Below are positions 1 through 10,986 of a stretch of DNA of 64,000 nt, one piece after another. Position 1 is the stretch's first letter, and each line of letters starts with the position of its first letter. Where the stretch lies: the NCBI GenBank assembly GCA_032622095.1, contig CP136065.1:208048151-208112150 (forward strand), written 5' to 3'. The position numbers were made by a program, and so were the translations under genes. A model generated the notes under the pieces. It was not told the DNA's origin, ran no database searches, and saw only the letters and a program-made list of their open reading frames with translations. The DNA is from Siphonodentalium dalli. Lineage: Eukaryota > Mollusca > Scaphopoda > Gadilida > Siphonodentaliidae.

Positions 1-725
1 CATATCGCACGACTTAATATCTCATAAACTGCCCGAGTGATTGCGAATTAAAATTTATCAAGTCGGATATTCAATTTTGGCGGCCATCTTGGATTCAATG
101 GCCTCGAAACATGTGAACATTGACTACCTATATGCATCCATGTGCTCGTGGAATGTTATATAAAACTGGCCTGGTCTATGTTCTCGTGGAAAATCATGAA
201 AACATCGGTATTGTTCATAGTTTAATCACGTTATGCATGCGTAAGTTCACACACTGTACTTTTTCAGATATATCTTCAAAATAAACGAAAAATCATATCA
301 TCGGTGTCACTTTAAGAAAAATATCGAGTCAGGTGCCCATGTGACGCTATCTACGCAGACACTTGTTATATTCAGTTCGAATGAAACTGAGTTTGAGAAG
401 ATACATACAGTTTTAGTATTAATTTTGAGAGAAATATTTCCCCTACCCCCAATAAGGATTTTATCGCAAAAAATCACAGTAGTTTTATAAAAATCGCTAT
501 AAAATGAAAAAGCCCCCACGCCCGAGTGGCAAACAAGCAGAAAAATGTGTGAAATACATCCCTCTATCGGAAAAACATAGTCGGCTAAAATCCGCACAGG
601 GGGGAGGGTGGCCATATGGTAGCTCAAGGTCTACTCTGTTTGTTGTGTAGAAATTGTATTGCCGATGTGAATCGGGAATAGGTTCGATTTTGAATTAATT
701 CCTCGATCTATTTTAGTAAATATGT
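1..725. other. No gene recognised
   Basis: AT-rich sequence with only short chance reading frames. I see no conserved domain, no splice-bounded exon and no terminal repeats that belong wholly to this stretch. Confidence 0.5.
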
Positions 726-896
726 TTAAAGGTGCTCTGTCCGATTCGACAAAATAAAACAAAATACGTTAAACATAATTAACTTAAAAATACTTGATGA
801 AACCACCACATGTATGTTTTCTATACCAGAACATTATTAGATCGGACCCATAAGCTCATTAATATGAGGCTCTGGTGGCCAGATATCGACCATTAA

Positions 897-2023
897 GGAT
901 GGATTTTCTCTTCATATAACAATTTTGAAATAGTTTCGTTGGTATAAAATAATAAATATGAATTGAAGACCCCTGTCCGGAAACGCTTCTATCAATTCAT
1001 TTTGATTTTATTTCGAATATTTTATTATAAAAAGAGATGATTAAATGGGACACTTTATTGTTCTATTTTTGTAAACAGACCATTCAGGTGATACGATATA
1101 GCGATAGAGATCATTAGGGTGTTGCCATAGCTCCGCGCCGAACGTCAAATGTCTCAGATAAATTGTTTGTGTTGTTTTATTCCATAGTTATAAGCGATAA
1201 TGAGTCTAATTTACGTTTATTTGTAACATAATTACACAATAAAGTTTCTGGTCTCTGCTAACAGTAACCACTATTGCCCGTTGGCTAAACAACCACACGT
1301 TTTTAGACCAGAAAATATTCGAAATATAATCAATGTTAAAGGGGTACTGTACGCCATTTTCATTAAATTTCGGTGACAACAACGATCTAATATCGATAAT
1401 ATATAGAAACATAAGTAATTTGAGTCGAAGATGTATTCTGTAAACGCTCAGGTTAATAGGGTATCTTAAAATTTAATAATTTAAAAGTTAATAATTTGAT
1501 ATAAATTGAATTTATGACTGGAGCCATAAAATGGCGTCAATTAAATTACGAATTGCCGTAATCAAAAATAGTAATTGAGGGATACTGGATTTCTAATCCG
1601 ATCGCACACACGATTGCTTAAAATATTATGATGATACGGGGAGAACACTCAAGCCACTCACTTACTAGCGACGATACAATAACTTAAATGATTATATGGG
1701 ACTAGTATGCATATAATATAACTTTTATTTGATTCATTTGGTTGAAAACTTTACAAAAATTACTCGACAACGACAATTTGTATTTTTGCATTCCGGTAAA
1801 TTTGTCATCCGTAACATGACTTCGTACTCAACAGACTTTCAAATAATGGAAAAATTGTTACCTTATTCTCCGACTCGGAGACTATAGAAACCAACAACAA
1901 CATGTGGCGTACAGTACCCCTTTAAGCGATAGAAAAATTTCCGAACAGGAGTCTTCGATTAATATCCAATAGTTTATACCCCGCTAACTATATAGCGCAT
2001 GTATACAAGGAGATAGACCATCT
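897..2023. mobile_element. TTAA MITE with ~105 bp inverted repeats, split by a second MITE
   Basis: Bases 893-1000 align with the reverse complement of about 1926-2027. Both outer ends carry TTAA followed by AGGATGG or AGATGG, and the inner parts share a stretch reading GAAGACCCCTGTCCGGAAA on one side and GAAGACTCCTGTTCGGAAA on the other. TTAA is at 893-896 and 2024-2027. Removing the insertion at 1340-1921 brings the two arms close together, leaving a foldback MITE of about 540 bp. No coding sequence is present. Confidence 0.65.
1340..1921. mobile_element. TTAA MITE with perfect 16 bp ends, inserted in another MITE
   Basis: The left end is TTAA (1336-1339) then AGGGGTACTGTACGCC. The right end is GGCGTACAGTACCCCT then TTAA (1922-1925). 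The 16 bp ends are perfect inverted copies. The 582 bp body has no transposase frame, so it is non-autonomous. Because its ends are perfect and it interrupts 897-2023, it is younger than that element. Confidence 0.85.
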
Positions 2024-2149
2024 TTAACTACGTTTAGAATGTTTGTTAGCCTCAAATGATCAATTTATCTAATGATCGCCTCTTATCAAAAGAGCACCCA
2101 AGCTTCCGTCGCCCAAAAGCGCTATATAATAAAAAGCGTTCTCAGTTAT

Positions 2150-2877
2150 GATTTGTATACCCCCCCCCCCCCGCAACGAGTTGTGGGGGGTATACTGGTA
2201 TCAGCTTGTCCGTCCGTCCATCTGTCCGTCCGTCCGTCCGTCCGTCCGTGGACACAAATTTGTCCGGAGTTTTTATCAGTTGATTTTTGATCAATTTCCG
2301 TGAAACTTGGCACAGACATCAACCACCATGGGAACCTATGCACCTGCGATTATGATGTCTGTCGGACTTTTTTTGGAGGAGTTATTCCCCCTTTTTCGAC
2401 TTAGAAAATTTTCACAACATGTATAATTTTGTCCGAGCTTTTATTCGTACATTTTTAGGTCATTTTTTTAAAAACTTGGCACAGATATTTAGAACCATGG
2501 GAACCTGTGCACCTGCGATTATGACGTCTGTCCGACATTTTTTGGTGGAATTATCTCCCTTTTTCGTCTTAGAATTGTTTTTGCAATATGCATAATTTTG
2601 TCCGAGCTTTTATTTCTACATTTTTAGGTCAATGTTTTTTAATCTTGGCACTGATATTTAGTATCATGGGAACCTGAGCACCTGCGATTATGATGTCTGT
2701 CTGACTTTTTTTGTGGAGTTATGATTAGGGTTAGGGGTTAGGGTTAGGGGGTTTAGGGTTAGGGATACCTGTTGGCATATTTTCAGTGTCCAATATATGG
2801 TAATGGCTACTTCACTCAAATAACATTTTGAATACGGGGGTATTACTTAGTCCCATCTGGGACAAGCCCATCTCTAG
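2150..2877 (+). mobile_element. Helitron-like (GTCC)n element, copy E1
   Basis: Order along the plus strand: a C-run/G-run hairpin at about 2158-2195 (TATACCCC... and ...GGGGTATA), a GTCC/GTCY tract at about 2207-2250, three core repeats with an exact spacing of 169 bp (TTGTCC at about 2260, 2429, 2598), a TTAGGG patch, and then a 14-base perfect hairpin GTCCCATCTGGGAC at 2850-2863. Ten bases after the hairpin comes CTAG followed by T, which is the classical Helitron 3' end layout. The hairpin, GTCY tract and core-repeat order recalls non-autonomous Helentrons (DINE-1, mini-me, bivalve pearl elements). No Rep/helicase frame is present. The exact 5' end is not resolved. Confidence 0.65.
2725..2764 (+). 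repeat. Interstitial telomere-type (TTAGGG)n patch
   Basis: About six TTAGGG or TTAGGGG words lie in a row, with slight irregularity. TTAGGG is the ancestral animal telomere repeat. Here it is internal and lies between the last core repeat and the terminal hairpin of element E1, so it is not a chromosome end. Confidence 0.85.
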
Positions 2878-3204
2878 TTTATGACCGTTTTCGACGTATT
2901 CCTTATGAATTAATCTGTAGATTTTCGTGATGTCCGTGTGATGCCAATATTGATATAATGTTAATATTCTTCATTTTCTTTTGTCTGGTAAGCGGAAATT
3001 CTTAATTATTTGCGGCAAATCGGAAGTGGATCTTTAATTTATTAATTCGGACAGTGCATCTTTAACTTATTAAAATGTTACCTGTTTCTTAGACAATGCG
3101 TCCCGATCTACATCCTTGACGTCCATTGAATATGTGTGGTCACTAAACATCAAAAATGAATCATCTATTCGACGTGTTTTTGTTCCGCTATCAAACAACC
3201 CCCG

Positions 3205-3517
<313 letters not shown>

Positions 3518-3654
3518 CGCGCCCATATGATTGTGATGTTCATCTATTGCTCTTCATTGTTCACAGTACTTGTAAATAATGCTGTAATAATTTATACATA
3601 TTCTCTCCCAAGAAGGATGTAATAATAAAGAATAATTACATTGAGAGCATAATC

Positions 3655-5570
3655 TCTTCAGTATGTGATGTGTTTAAGACTTCAAATAGGGTATAGTGGT
3701 ACATCAAAATTAGCCTTTATTACTTGCCAGCCGCTTGTTATGAAGTCTGCACATGGTGCAGACTTTCATTCGGGAACCGACACACCAATTGTGTGTATAT
3801 CCTGATAAAAACTAACCTTTGGTCACACCCTCAGTCAATATTGAGAACATATCATTTCAGCATGTGGTGTCTTCAAGACTTCAAACAGGGTAAGGGGACA
3901 TCAAACAGAAATTTTGCCTTTCTTTTTGCCAGCCACATTTCGTAAGATGCTCATGTTTTCTGGACCCAATCCACCTATATAAATTGTCGACTTTCTTATA
4001 CAACTATGTCCACACATCGATATCGATTATCCACACCGTCGTTTGACATTGGGAGCACATCCATTCAGTTCGTGATGGTTCGTGATAGTTTGCATGTGGT
4101 AGGCGGTCCCCCAAAACAGTCACAATTCGCACCTATCGTTTGCCATCATCTTTTTGTAAGGTGCCAGATGATTTCGTGAACCAACATATCATTAAACAAT
4201 TGCATCTGTTCTGATAGAACAGCCACAATATCTGGTGCTATTGATAGCATAACCCTTCAAATAGGGATTGGGTCCCCTAAGACATGCAGTGAGAATTAAC
4301 CTTTCTCGTTTGTCAGCAGCTTGTTGTAAAGTGCCATAGGCTATCGGGGACCATCTTGTCCATAACAGATGTGTATTTCCTGGTAATACTACCATTTGTC
4401 CACACCCTCAGTTAAAATTGAGAGCATATCATTTCAGTTCATGGCGTGTTTAAGACTTCAGGTGGGATCCTCAAAACAGAACATTCGCATTTCATATTTG
4501 CCAGCCGCTTTTTGTAGTGCCCCAGGTTTCGAGGGGGGGGGGGGTGGCAAACCACTCATAGCATTTGATAATTGCATACCTGATAGCAGTATCTTTCATT
4601 CACACACAGCTACTTTTGAGAGAATATAACTTCAGTTCATGGTGTGTTCAAGAATTCAAATGAGTTAAGGGGTCCCCAAAAACAGTGAGAATTCGCCTTT
4701 CTCGTTTGCTAGCCAGACATTTGGGGACCAACCCATCCATTAATGATATGTATTTGCTGACATAACCACCATCTGTCTACACCCTCAGTTAATATTTGGA
4801 GCATATCCTTTCAGTTCGAGGTGTGTTTAAGACTTTGAATGGGTAGGGGGGCTCAAAGCAAAGACAATTCAACTTTCATATTTGTCAGCCGTCTTTTTGT
4901 AAAGTACCCTGGTATTTTCTGGAACAAATCCACACATATAAATTGATAGCACTACCTTTCGTTCACACTGTCAGTAATATTAAGATCATATAGCTTCAGT
5001 GCATGGTGTGTTCAAGAGTTTTAATGGGTTAAGGGGTCCAACGAAACAAAACATATTCGACTTTGCATGTCATTTGCCATCCGAATTTTGTAAAGTGCCA
5101 AAGGCTTTCGGGAACCAATTATCCATAAACATGGTGTATGTCCTGATACTATACTACCCTAGCTTTGCCCACATCATCATTCAACATTGAGAGCAATCCT
5201 TTCAGTTCGTGATGTGTTTAACTTTAACACTTCCATTTGGTAGGGGTCCTCAAAACATAGCGAATTCGTCTTTCTTATTTATCAGCCGCTTTGTGTAAAG
5301 CTTTCTGGTAACAAGCCACCCATATAAATTATGTATTCTCTGATTGAACTACATTATGGGCACTCTGAGTTAACATAGAGAGCATACAGATTCAGTTCGT
5401 ATTGTGTTCAAGATTTAAAATCGGTTAGAGTGTTTTCGAAAAGTGCCACACTATCTCGGGAACCAACCATCCATAAACATTGAGTAGTCCTCACTTAACT
5501 ATCCTTTGTCCACACCTTCGGTTAATATTGATGTTATCCTTTCAGTTCGTATTGTGTATGGGGCTTTTAA
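3655..5570 (+). repeat. ~190 bp tandem satellite, about ten diverged copies
   Basis: A phrase like TTCAGTTCGTGGTGTGTTCA recurs at about 3657, 3855, 4064, 4433, 4631, 4810, 4995, 5201, 5391 and 5541, giving spacings of roughly 150-210 bp with one missed copy near 4249. Each unit also carries CACACCCTCAGTTAATATTG before the phrase, and GCCAGCCGCTTTTTGTAAAG plus a GGGAACCAA-type word after it. Copies are clearly diverged, with indels, so this is an old array. No frame is conserved between copies. Confidence 0.85.
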
Positions 5571-5732
5571 CAGAACGTGTTTCAGCTAACGATTTTATAT
5601 TTGGTCGATTTAGAGGGACACAAACAATCACTTAGGCAGGAACAATGATTTGGTTCTGTATATGTTAGTCTATAATATGTGTCGTGTATAACAAATATTC
5701 AGATCTACAAAGTCGCTGTATATTAATATAAA

Positions 5733-6041
5733 ATTAATATGCATTTTGTAGTACCAAAATATTTTGTATAACATGTTGTTGTTGTAACTGGGAGTTTGGA
5801 AGGCTGATGACATTTTTAGCCACCATCGGGGTGTCTAGGATCTGGTTTTCATCCCATGAATCATAATTTGATTCAATTAGAATAATTTTAAAAAGTGTGT
5901 GCTGTCGTTATCATAAATATGTAGTTTTTTTCGACCAAAACGTATTCTTTATTCGTGTGATGTCCCCCCCCCCATATGCATTATATAGTTTGTCACGTGT
6001 TGTTATACAAAATATTTTGGTACTACAAAATGGATGTTAAT
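5733..6041. mobile_element. Inverted-repeat element with ~40 bp arms
   Basis: The left arm 5733-5775 and right arm 6000-6041 are near-perfect inverted copies sharing TTTTGTAGTACCAAAATATT and TTTGTATAACA. The ~225 bp between the arms is non-coding. A GTTGTTACTG...GGAA...GCTGA phrase appears inside the left part and again just beyond the right arm in direct orientation, which hints at a local duplication. No target duplication is clear. Confidence 0.65.
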
Positions 6042-6659
6042 GCATGCAGAATTACCTGTTATCAATAAAACGTGTTGTTACTGAGGCCTGGAAATGCTGA
6101 ACACACCTGCAATCAATTAAACGGTATCTCTGGGCCAACCTGTCAGTACACAACTCATATTGGGTCCCATTAAGATCAATTAGTAAAAATCGTTATAAAA
6201 TCGTAAAATCGTCATAAAATAATATGTAATGTTTCGAACAGAACCGCGTTTGGGGAGGGGTAGCTAAAATCCAGTATCTCGCAAACTGTTCAAAATTTCT
6301 ACTGACTTCTTTCTACATATGCTTAGCAGATAACTACAACCATACGGATTAAATATTGTGACATTATCGCAATATCCGTTTGAATGATAATGTTTGAAAA
6401 AATATGGTATGATGTAGTAAAATTAACACCAACAATGTTGGGACATAAGTTAGGACTTAGCCACATGACTCGCCTGACCAAAATCGTTAATGTCTGGAAA
6501 AAATCACTGGTGGGTATCCTTCATCGTCGATTTGAAAATAGCCACCACCTATTCCGTTATTTTTCACTATCATTTTCGTGAACAACATATATTTCTCCTT
6601 CAAAAACAAATTGGCTTCAACTTGTTCTACCGTGGGTAGGGGTGCCCGACCACGTTTGG

Positions 6660-6802
6660 CGTTTGGCCGTTTGGCGGGTCCAATTTCACGTGCAATTTAA
6701 CCATGTCCTTGGTCTCGCTCATATACGCTCATATACGCTCATATAGGCAGGTTTCTGGCAAAGAAATCCCTAAATAGCCCGGACGAAGTCGGGCAAATCA
6801 GC
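6660..6802 (-). mobile_element. Retroposon-like fragment (CTAGCTGATTTGCCCG family)
   Basis: Read on the minus strand it begins CTAGCTGATTTGCCCGACTT, continues with GGGCTATTTAGGGATTTCTT, has three tandem copies of GTATATGAGC, and ends in AAATTGGACCCGCCAAACGG. The same order of phrases occurs on the plus strand at 36938-37348. Widely dispersed animal retroposon tails have this kind of layout, but I cannot name the family. Confidence 0.5.
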
Positions 6803-7092
6803 TAGTATATATATACGGACAGATGTTCCAAAAATATATAGGATATTATATGGCATCTGTGATATTATATGACCAAAAAATGTTATCATAAATTTAAATA
6901 GCTTTTAAAATACATTTTCACAATTCCCTCAGGTTTCCTATTCCTTCGCCGGGTATAACAGTAGTAATGTACTGAGTTGCCGTGGAGGGTTGAAGTGTTG
7001 ACACATTTCTTCCATGTTTTAAGTTCCAACTTTCTAATATTAGTCTTAACGTTAGGATCATGGTATAAACAATATACACACGTATAGTTAAA

Positions 7093-7162
7093 TTTACACC
7101 ACTCGTGGGATTGACGATTTACCGCTCGTGTGGAAAATCATCAGTCCCACTCATGGTGTAAA
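7093..7162. repeat. 70 bp hairpin with CTCGTG loop
   Basis: Left arm TTTACACCACTCGTGGGATT and right arm AGTCCCACTCATGGTGTAAA are inverted copies, extended inward by GACGATTT and AAAATCATC. The loop is CCGCTCGTGTGG-like. A similar CACTCGTGG loop occurs in the hairpin at 13313-13456. Confidence 0.7.
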
Positions 7163-7763
7163 GTTGGTCTTCAGAAACACGAGATGTGTATTCTGTATAT
7201 CTAAGTATTTCTGGTCGCCTATATCTAAGAAATTCACGCATTGGTCAATCTATACTGATGCTAACAAACATAACGTGGACAATTGCTATACGTTAATGTT
7301 CTGTTCTATAATAATAATTATTCATCGCTTTTAGATGTTGATTTCCCAGCTGACCTATATCGAGCGGAGTTTGAGATGTTCTCATTCTGTTATGGGTAGA
7401 TTTATCTGTACCCATTTATCAAAATCACAACATATTAAAGCACCTAATAACGACAGTCGATCCCTAAAAGCTATACCTATCATGTTACAATAAAATATAT
7501 TTATGCGAGCGATGGATTTCAGGATGCATTAGTTGCTGGGAATTCTTTTGGCTAGATTAAAACTCATCTGTCCATACAGTTGTGTGAAGTTAACTGACGC
7601 TCGTGTCAGGTAAAACAATTGGAATATTTTACAAATAATTGTCAGTTTTTTTTCGCAATATCTTATGACCAAATTCTGTTTAGAAGACATTCATGCTTCT
7701 GAAATCAGTCACATGGTAGCCTGATTTAAACGCGGGGCTGTTTTCACATAAAGAACTTCAAGA

Positions 7764-8936
7764 ATGTGTCATTCGTATTATGATGAAAGTTATGATTACG
7801 ATAACTCTTATGAAACCGAGAACTACAATTACTACACTGAACATGATTATGAAACCGATGTGGCCGCTGAATCGGATGATATTGGACATTGGATTTATAT
7901 TATCATGCCGCCAATCATCCTACTTTTTGGTGTTGTTGGTAACATTCTCTCTGTTCTCGTTCTCGTTTTCAGTCGCGGGAATTTGAATCGGGGAACAATG
8001 TCGATCTATCTGGTAACGCTAGCTGTTACTGGTACAGCCTTGTTGATAGTTGGTTTGCTGCGACTCTGGATTATTGCGATGTTTCATTTGGACATAAGAA
8101 ACATATCGAGCCTTGCATGCAAAACACTAACATTCCTAACATACGCGCTCATATATTACTCAAGTTGGGTAATAGTTGCTATAACAACCGAGAGAACCAT
8201 TGCAATTATTTCTCCACATGGATGGATATGTACGCGAAAGAAGGCCAAGTTGACATTATTTTTTCTCTGAGTATTAATGTGCGGAATTAATGCTCATATT
8301 CTATACGGATTCTCACTAATGGAAAATGAATGTCACTTAAATTATACGCTATAGACTACGAATCATTCTACACGCACGTTTGGTTATGGATTAACCTAAT
8401 ATTACAATCTATCGCACCATCGTCTGTTCTTATTGTTGCCAACGTCGCCATTATATGGACGATAAGAAAGAACGACAGAAATTTATCGGAGTTCATGTCG
8501 CGAAGACGAGGCCACGGCAGAGGAACCGACAATTCATCTTCAGAAGCTACAAAATTGTTGGTCGTGCTCAGTATAACATATCTGATAACCACATTGCCTA
8601 AATGTATTTCTTTGATACTATTCTATAATATATAGTTTGAAGGCGTCCATTGAATGTGCGCCTGAAAAAAAGTTCGCGTTAGCTTTAGATTTCACAACAG
8701 TGTTGATGTATTGTAATAACGCTGTAAATTTCTATCTCTGCTGTTTGAGTGGAGCGGCCTTTAGACGGCAGCTTTTGCTGTTTATTACGCCACCTGTGGT
8801 GTATCTAGCTGCTGAGATTTTGATATTGCGTGGTGGACAGGGCGAATGCATTGTGGGGCTTTTATTTATTTATAGAGTTGGAAATTCCGTTTATTTAAAA
8901 GTCGGAACTACGCGACCAGTAGGCCAAGTCCAGTAA
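7764..8936 (+). pseudogene. Rhodopsin-family neuropeptide-type GPCR, disrupted
   Basis: An intronless seven-helix receptor is readable across two frames. Residues 1-42 are an acidic, tyrosine-rich N-terminus. TM1 follows with GVVGNIL, then TM2 with LAVTGTALL (the usual Asp 2.50 position is Gly). TM3 has the disulphide Cys and ends TERTIAI in place of ERY/DRF. TM4 is cut by TGA at 8268-8270. ECL2 keeps NECHLNYT; a one-base-type frameshift near 8345-8352 moves TM5 (IAPSSVLIVANVAII) and TM6 (ATKLLVVLSITYLITTLP) into another frame. A second shift near 8633 restores the first frame for TM7 (NNAVNFYLCCLSG) and FRRQL. Length and motif order fit lophotrochozoan FMRFamide-receptor-like orphan GPCRs. 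The family is recognised from memory of motif style, not by search. With one stop and two shifts it is most likely a pseudogene; assembly errors are an alternative. Confidence 0.85.
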
Positions 8937-8938
8937 AA

Positions 8939-9055
8939 CGGTTCGTTATAGGTGCTGGTTGTTATTGTTATTTTAACGGAATTCTGAGTTGGTCATTCGC
9001 GAAACCAATATATTTTATATTCTATAATTAAAACCGTGGGTATATAATATATGAT
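8939..9055 (+). repeat. Dispersed repeat R1, copy A
   Basis: Starts within a few bases after the GPCR stop. It contains GGTGCTGGTTGTTATTGTTA, TTTTAACGGAATTCTGAG and ACCAATATATTTTATATT. It is nearly identical to the reverse complement of 11906-12022, so copies A and C form an inverted pair about 3 kb apart. Confidence 0.75.
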
Positions 9056-9127
9056 CCTCTTTATGGATATTGTAGGAAGGTAAATTTAGCTAAAGCGGTG
9101 GGATATCTTGCAAGACAACACATTTCG

Positions 9128-9850
9128 GTTTGCGCTATAACTGCTCAATGTTTTAAGGTGTTACACAACGTCTGATAAAAAGAGTTCTATCTGGAATATT
9201 CACACAATTTTTTCAGAGAACATGCATAGAGTAAACATAGTCCTATCGGACTATCGTAAAGTAGTTCCGTTTAATTCGGGATTAATTAACCCTCAGACTG
9301 CCGAAACTGCCGACAATAAATTCGCTTGTTTGTGTCCCCCGCAAATCAAACTTGCCTGTTTAGAGGTCCCATTTTCGTGGCTAATGGTGATAGAATCACA
9401 ATTTTCAGTCAAGTTCATGGATAAATTACATTACACTTAATCGGCTTATGTCCGCGGCCATAAACCTGCGTTTTTATAACAATTTATTTGAGACAAACTG
9501 TTGCGCGGGTATCAGTCGGCGCTTATCGGTTGAAGTTATTATGATCGTGCAGCCTGCACGTGCAACAAGTGTTCAAATACAACAGAAAAAAAAATGCTAT
9601 GTCAAATAAATAACGTGATCAATGGACAGACACGTTTCATTTCCGTGGGACACGAAAAAGCGAATTTAATGTCGTCAGTTTCGGCAGTCTGAGGGTTTTA
9701 ATTAATCTCCTTTACGATATCCCGATAGGACTATGTTTACTCTATGTTCTCTGAAAAAAAAATGGTGTGAATATTCCCGATAGAACTATTTTTATCAGAC
9801 GTTTTGTAGCACATTAAAACATTGAGCAGTTAGCGCAATTTTCTGAAATT
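9128..9850. mobile_element. Foldback element with ~215 bp arms
   Basis: The left arm 9128-9345 and right arm about 9640-9850 are inverted copies (roughly 85 percent by eye). Shared phrases include AACTGCTCAATGTTTTAA, ACGTCTGATAAAAA, AGAGTAAACATAGTCCTATC and CCCTCAGACTGCCGAAACTG. The loop of ~290 bp is AT-rich and non-coding. The 72-residue frame inside the left arm is a by-product of the arm. Target duplications are not clear. Confidence 0.75.
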
Positions 9851-10230
9851 TCGGACTATTTCGTCTATAAAAATACGATGAGCAACTGAAAATGTTTTTC
9901 AACATTCTGGAAGGGGTATATGTCCATGGTATATATGTTTAAAATTTCACGCATAAACTATGACAGATAACAAAGTTATAATTAGTTTTATAGGCCCACC
10001 ATAAATCCCCTATAATAAACGCATGCCTCCGTAAGCACATGGCTTTGCTGTGGATACTTTCGTTCCCAGCATGCATCATTCTCGCTATCTGTACAATGTC
10101 TATGAACAATGGCTGCATGTGCCATGCACTCTTAGCTTTGATCCGCATTTAGAAGCATTCTGGTGTGGCGAATGAGAAACCTGCAGTAATTTATAAGCCG
10201 TAGTTCATTGTAATAATTTGAAGAATTACT

Positions 10231-10347
10231 TGTCTTAACGGAATTCTGAGGCGGTCCATTCATGTAACCAATATATTTTATATTATGATTTATATTTATG
10301 ACTAATAATACGATCTTGGTGGCGTTACCATTTCTGACTATGGTTTT
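10231..10347 (+). repeat. Dispersed repeat R1, copy B
   Basis: A more diverged copy. It shares CTTAACGGAATTCTGAG and AACCAATATATTTTATATT with copy A. It also shares CATTTCTGACTATGGT, which continues past copy A's end, with the reverse complement of copy C. This shows the repeat is longer than copy A. Confidence 0.65.
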
Positions 10348-10854
10348 CTTGTTAAATCTTGTGCCTCGCGCGGCAGTAGAGACAGCGTGCCCGACGGGTT
10401 GCAAGCTACACGACCAAAACCCAGACTTGAAGTTTCCGTCTTGGAACATCAACAAACTGATCCTCCCAGTTAATTATAAAAATATACATTGGAATGGTCT
10501 ATTATTCGTTTGGAGCGGTGTTCATGTAAAAAAAATCAGACGACAGACTGAAATCCGATAATACAAGAACAGAATGATTGATATTTATTATATTTTCCTC
10601 AACTTTTTACGACAAAATATACATCATATCCCCACTCCCAGAAACCCGAACGTGTTATCCTACTCTCAAGATGTTATCCTACTCTCAGCACTGCGCCATG
10701 ACATCAAACCTTGCGTCATTCGGTTTCCTTGAGCGTTATTTTAACAGAAATGGCTGGTGATGTATAGTTTTAAACACGTATTAGGCATAACCGTGTGTTT
10801 CATTGTGGTCTGGGTCATAACATACTGGTATAGCAAATATAATAAACACAAAAG

Positions 10855-10986
10855 TCAACTGTTCTGAGTAGCGTACGGGTTTTCTCCTATCGTGAGATGC
10901 GAGGATTATTTTCACGCAGGTTTTGCGCCTCTAATCCTCCGCATCTCACTTGAGGAGAAAAACCGTATGCTATTCAGAACAGTTAT
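10855..10986. repeat. Long imperfect hairpin, ~52 bp arms
   Basis: Left arm 10855-10909 (GTTCTGAGTAGCGTACGGGT, GAGATGCGAGGATTA) pairs with right arm 10935-10986 (TAATCCTCCGCATCTCA, CGTATGCTATTCAGAAC). The loop of about 25 bases contains CGCAGGTTTTGCG. It resembles a small MITE or foldback repeat. No coding content. Confidence 0.75.

Larger units (their letters stand above)
730..3061. mobile_element. Outer TTAA-flanked element with inverted ends
   Basis: The left end reads TTAA then AGGTGCTCTGTCCGATTCG. The right end, read on the other strand, is TTAA then AGATGCACTGTCCGAATTA. TTAA sits at 726-729 and 3062-3065, so it looks like a target-site duplication. TTAA duplications are known for the piggyBac and Kolobok superfamilies. 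The interior has no transposase frame; it is filled by two further TTAA elements (897-2023 and 1340-1921) and a (GTCC)n Helitron-like copy (2150-2877). The ends match imperfectly, so the pairing of these two ends is likely but not certain. Confidence 0.55.

Noticed and set aside
2725-2764. A true telomere
   Set aside because: It is only about 40 bases, irregular, and embedded in a mobile element with ordinary sequence on both sides.
3655-5570. CRISPR-like array
   Set aside because: Units are ~190 bp, diverged along their full length, with no short identical repeats and unique spacers; the sequence is also clearly eukaryotic.
7764-8936. Reading the GPCR breaks as introns
   Set aside because: The breaks need shifts of one or two bases with no room for an intron, and the stop in TM4 has coding-like sequence directly on both sides in the same frame.
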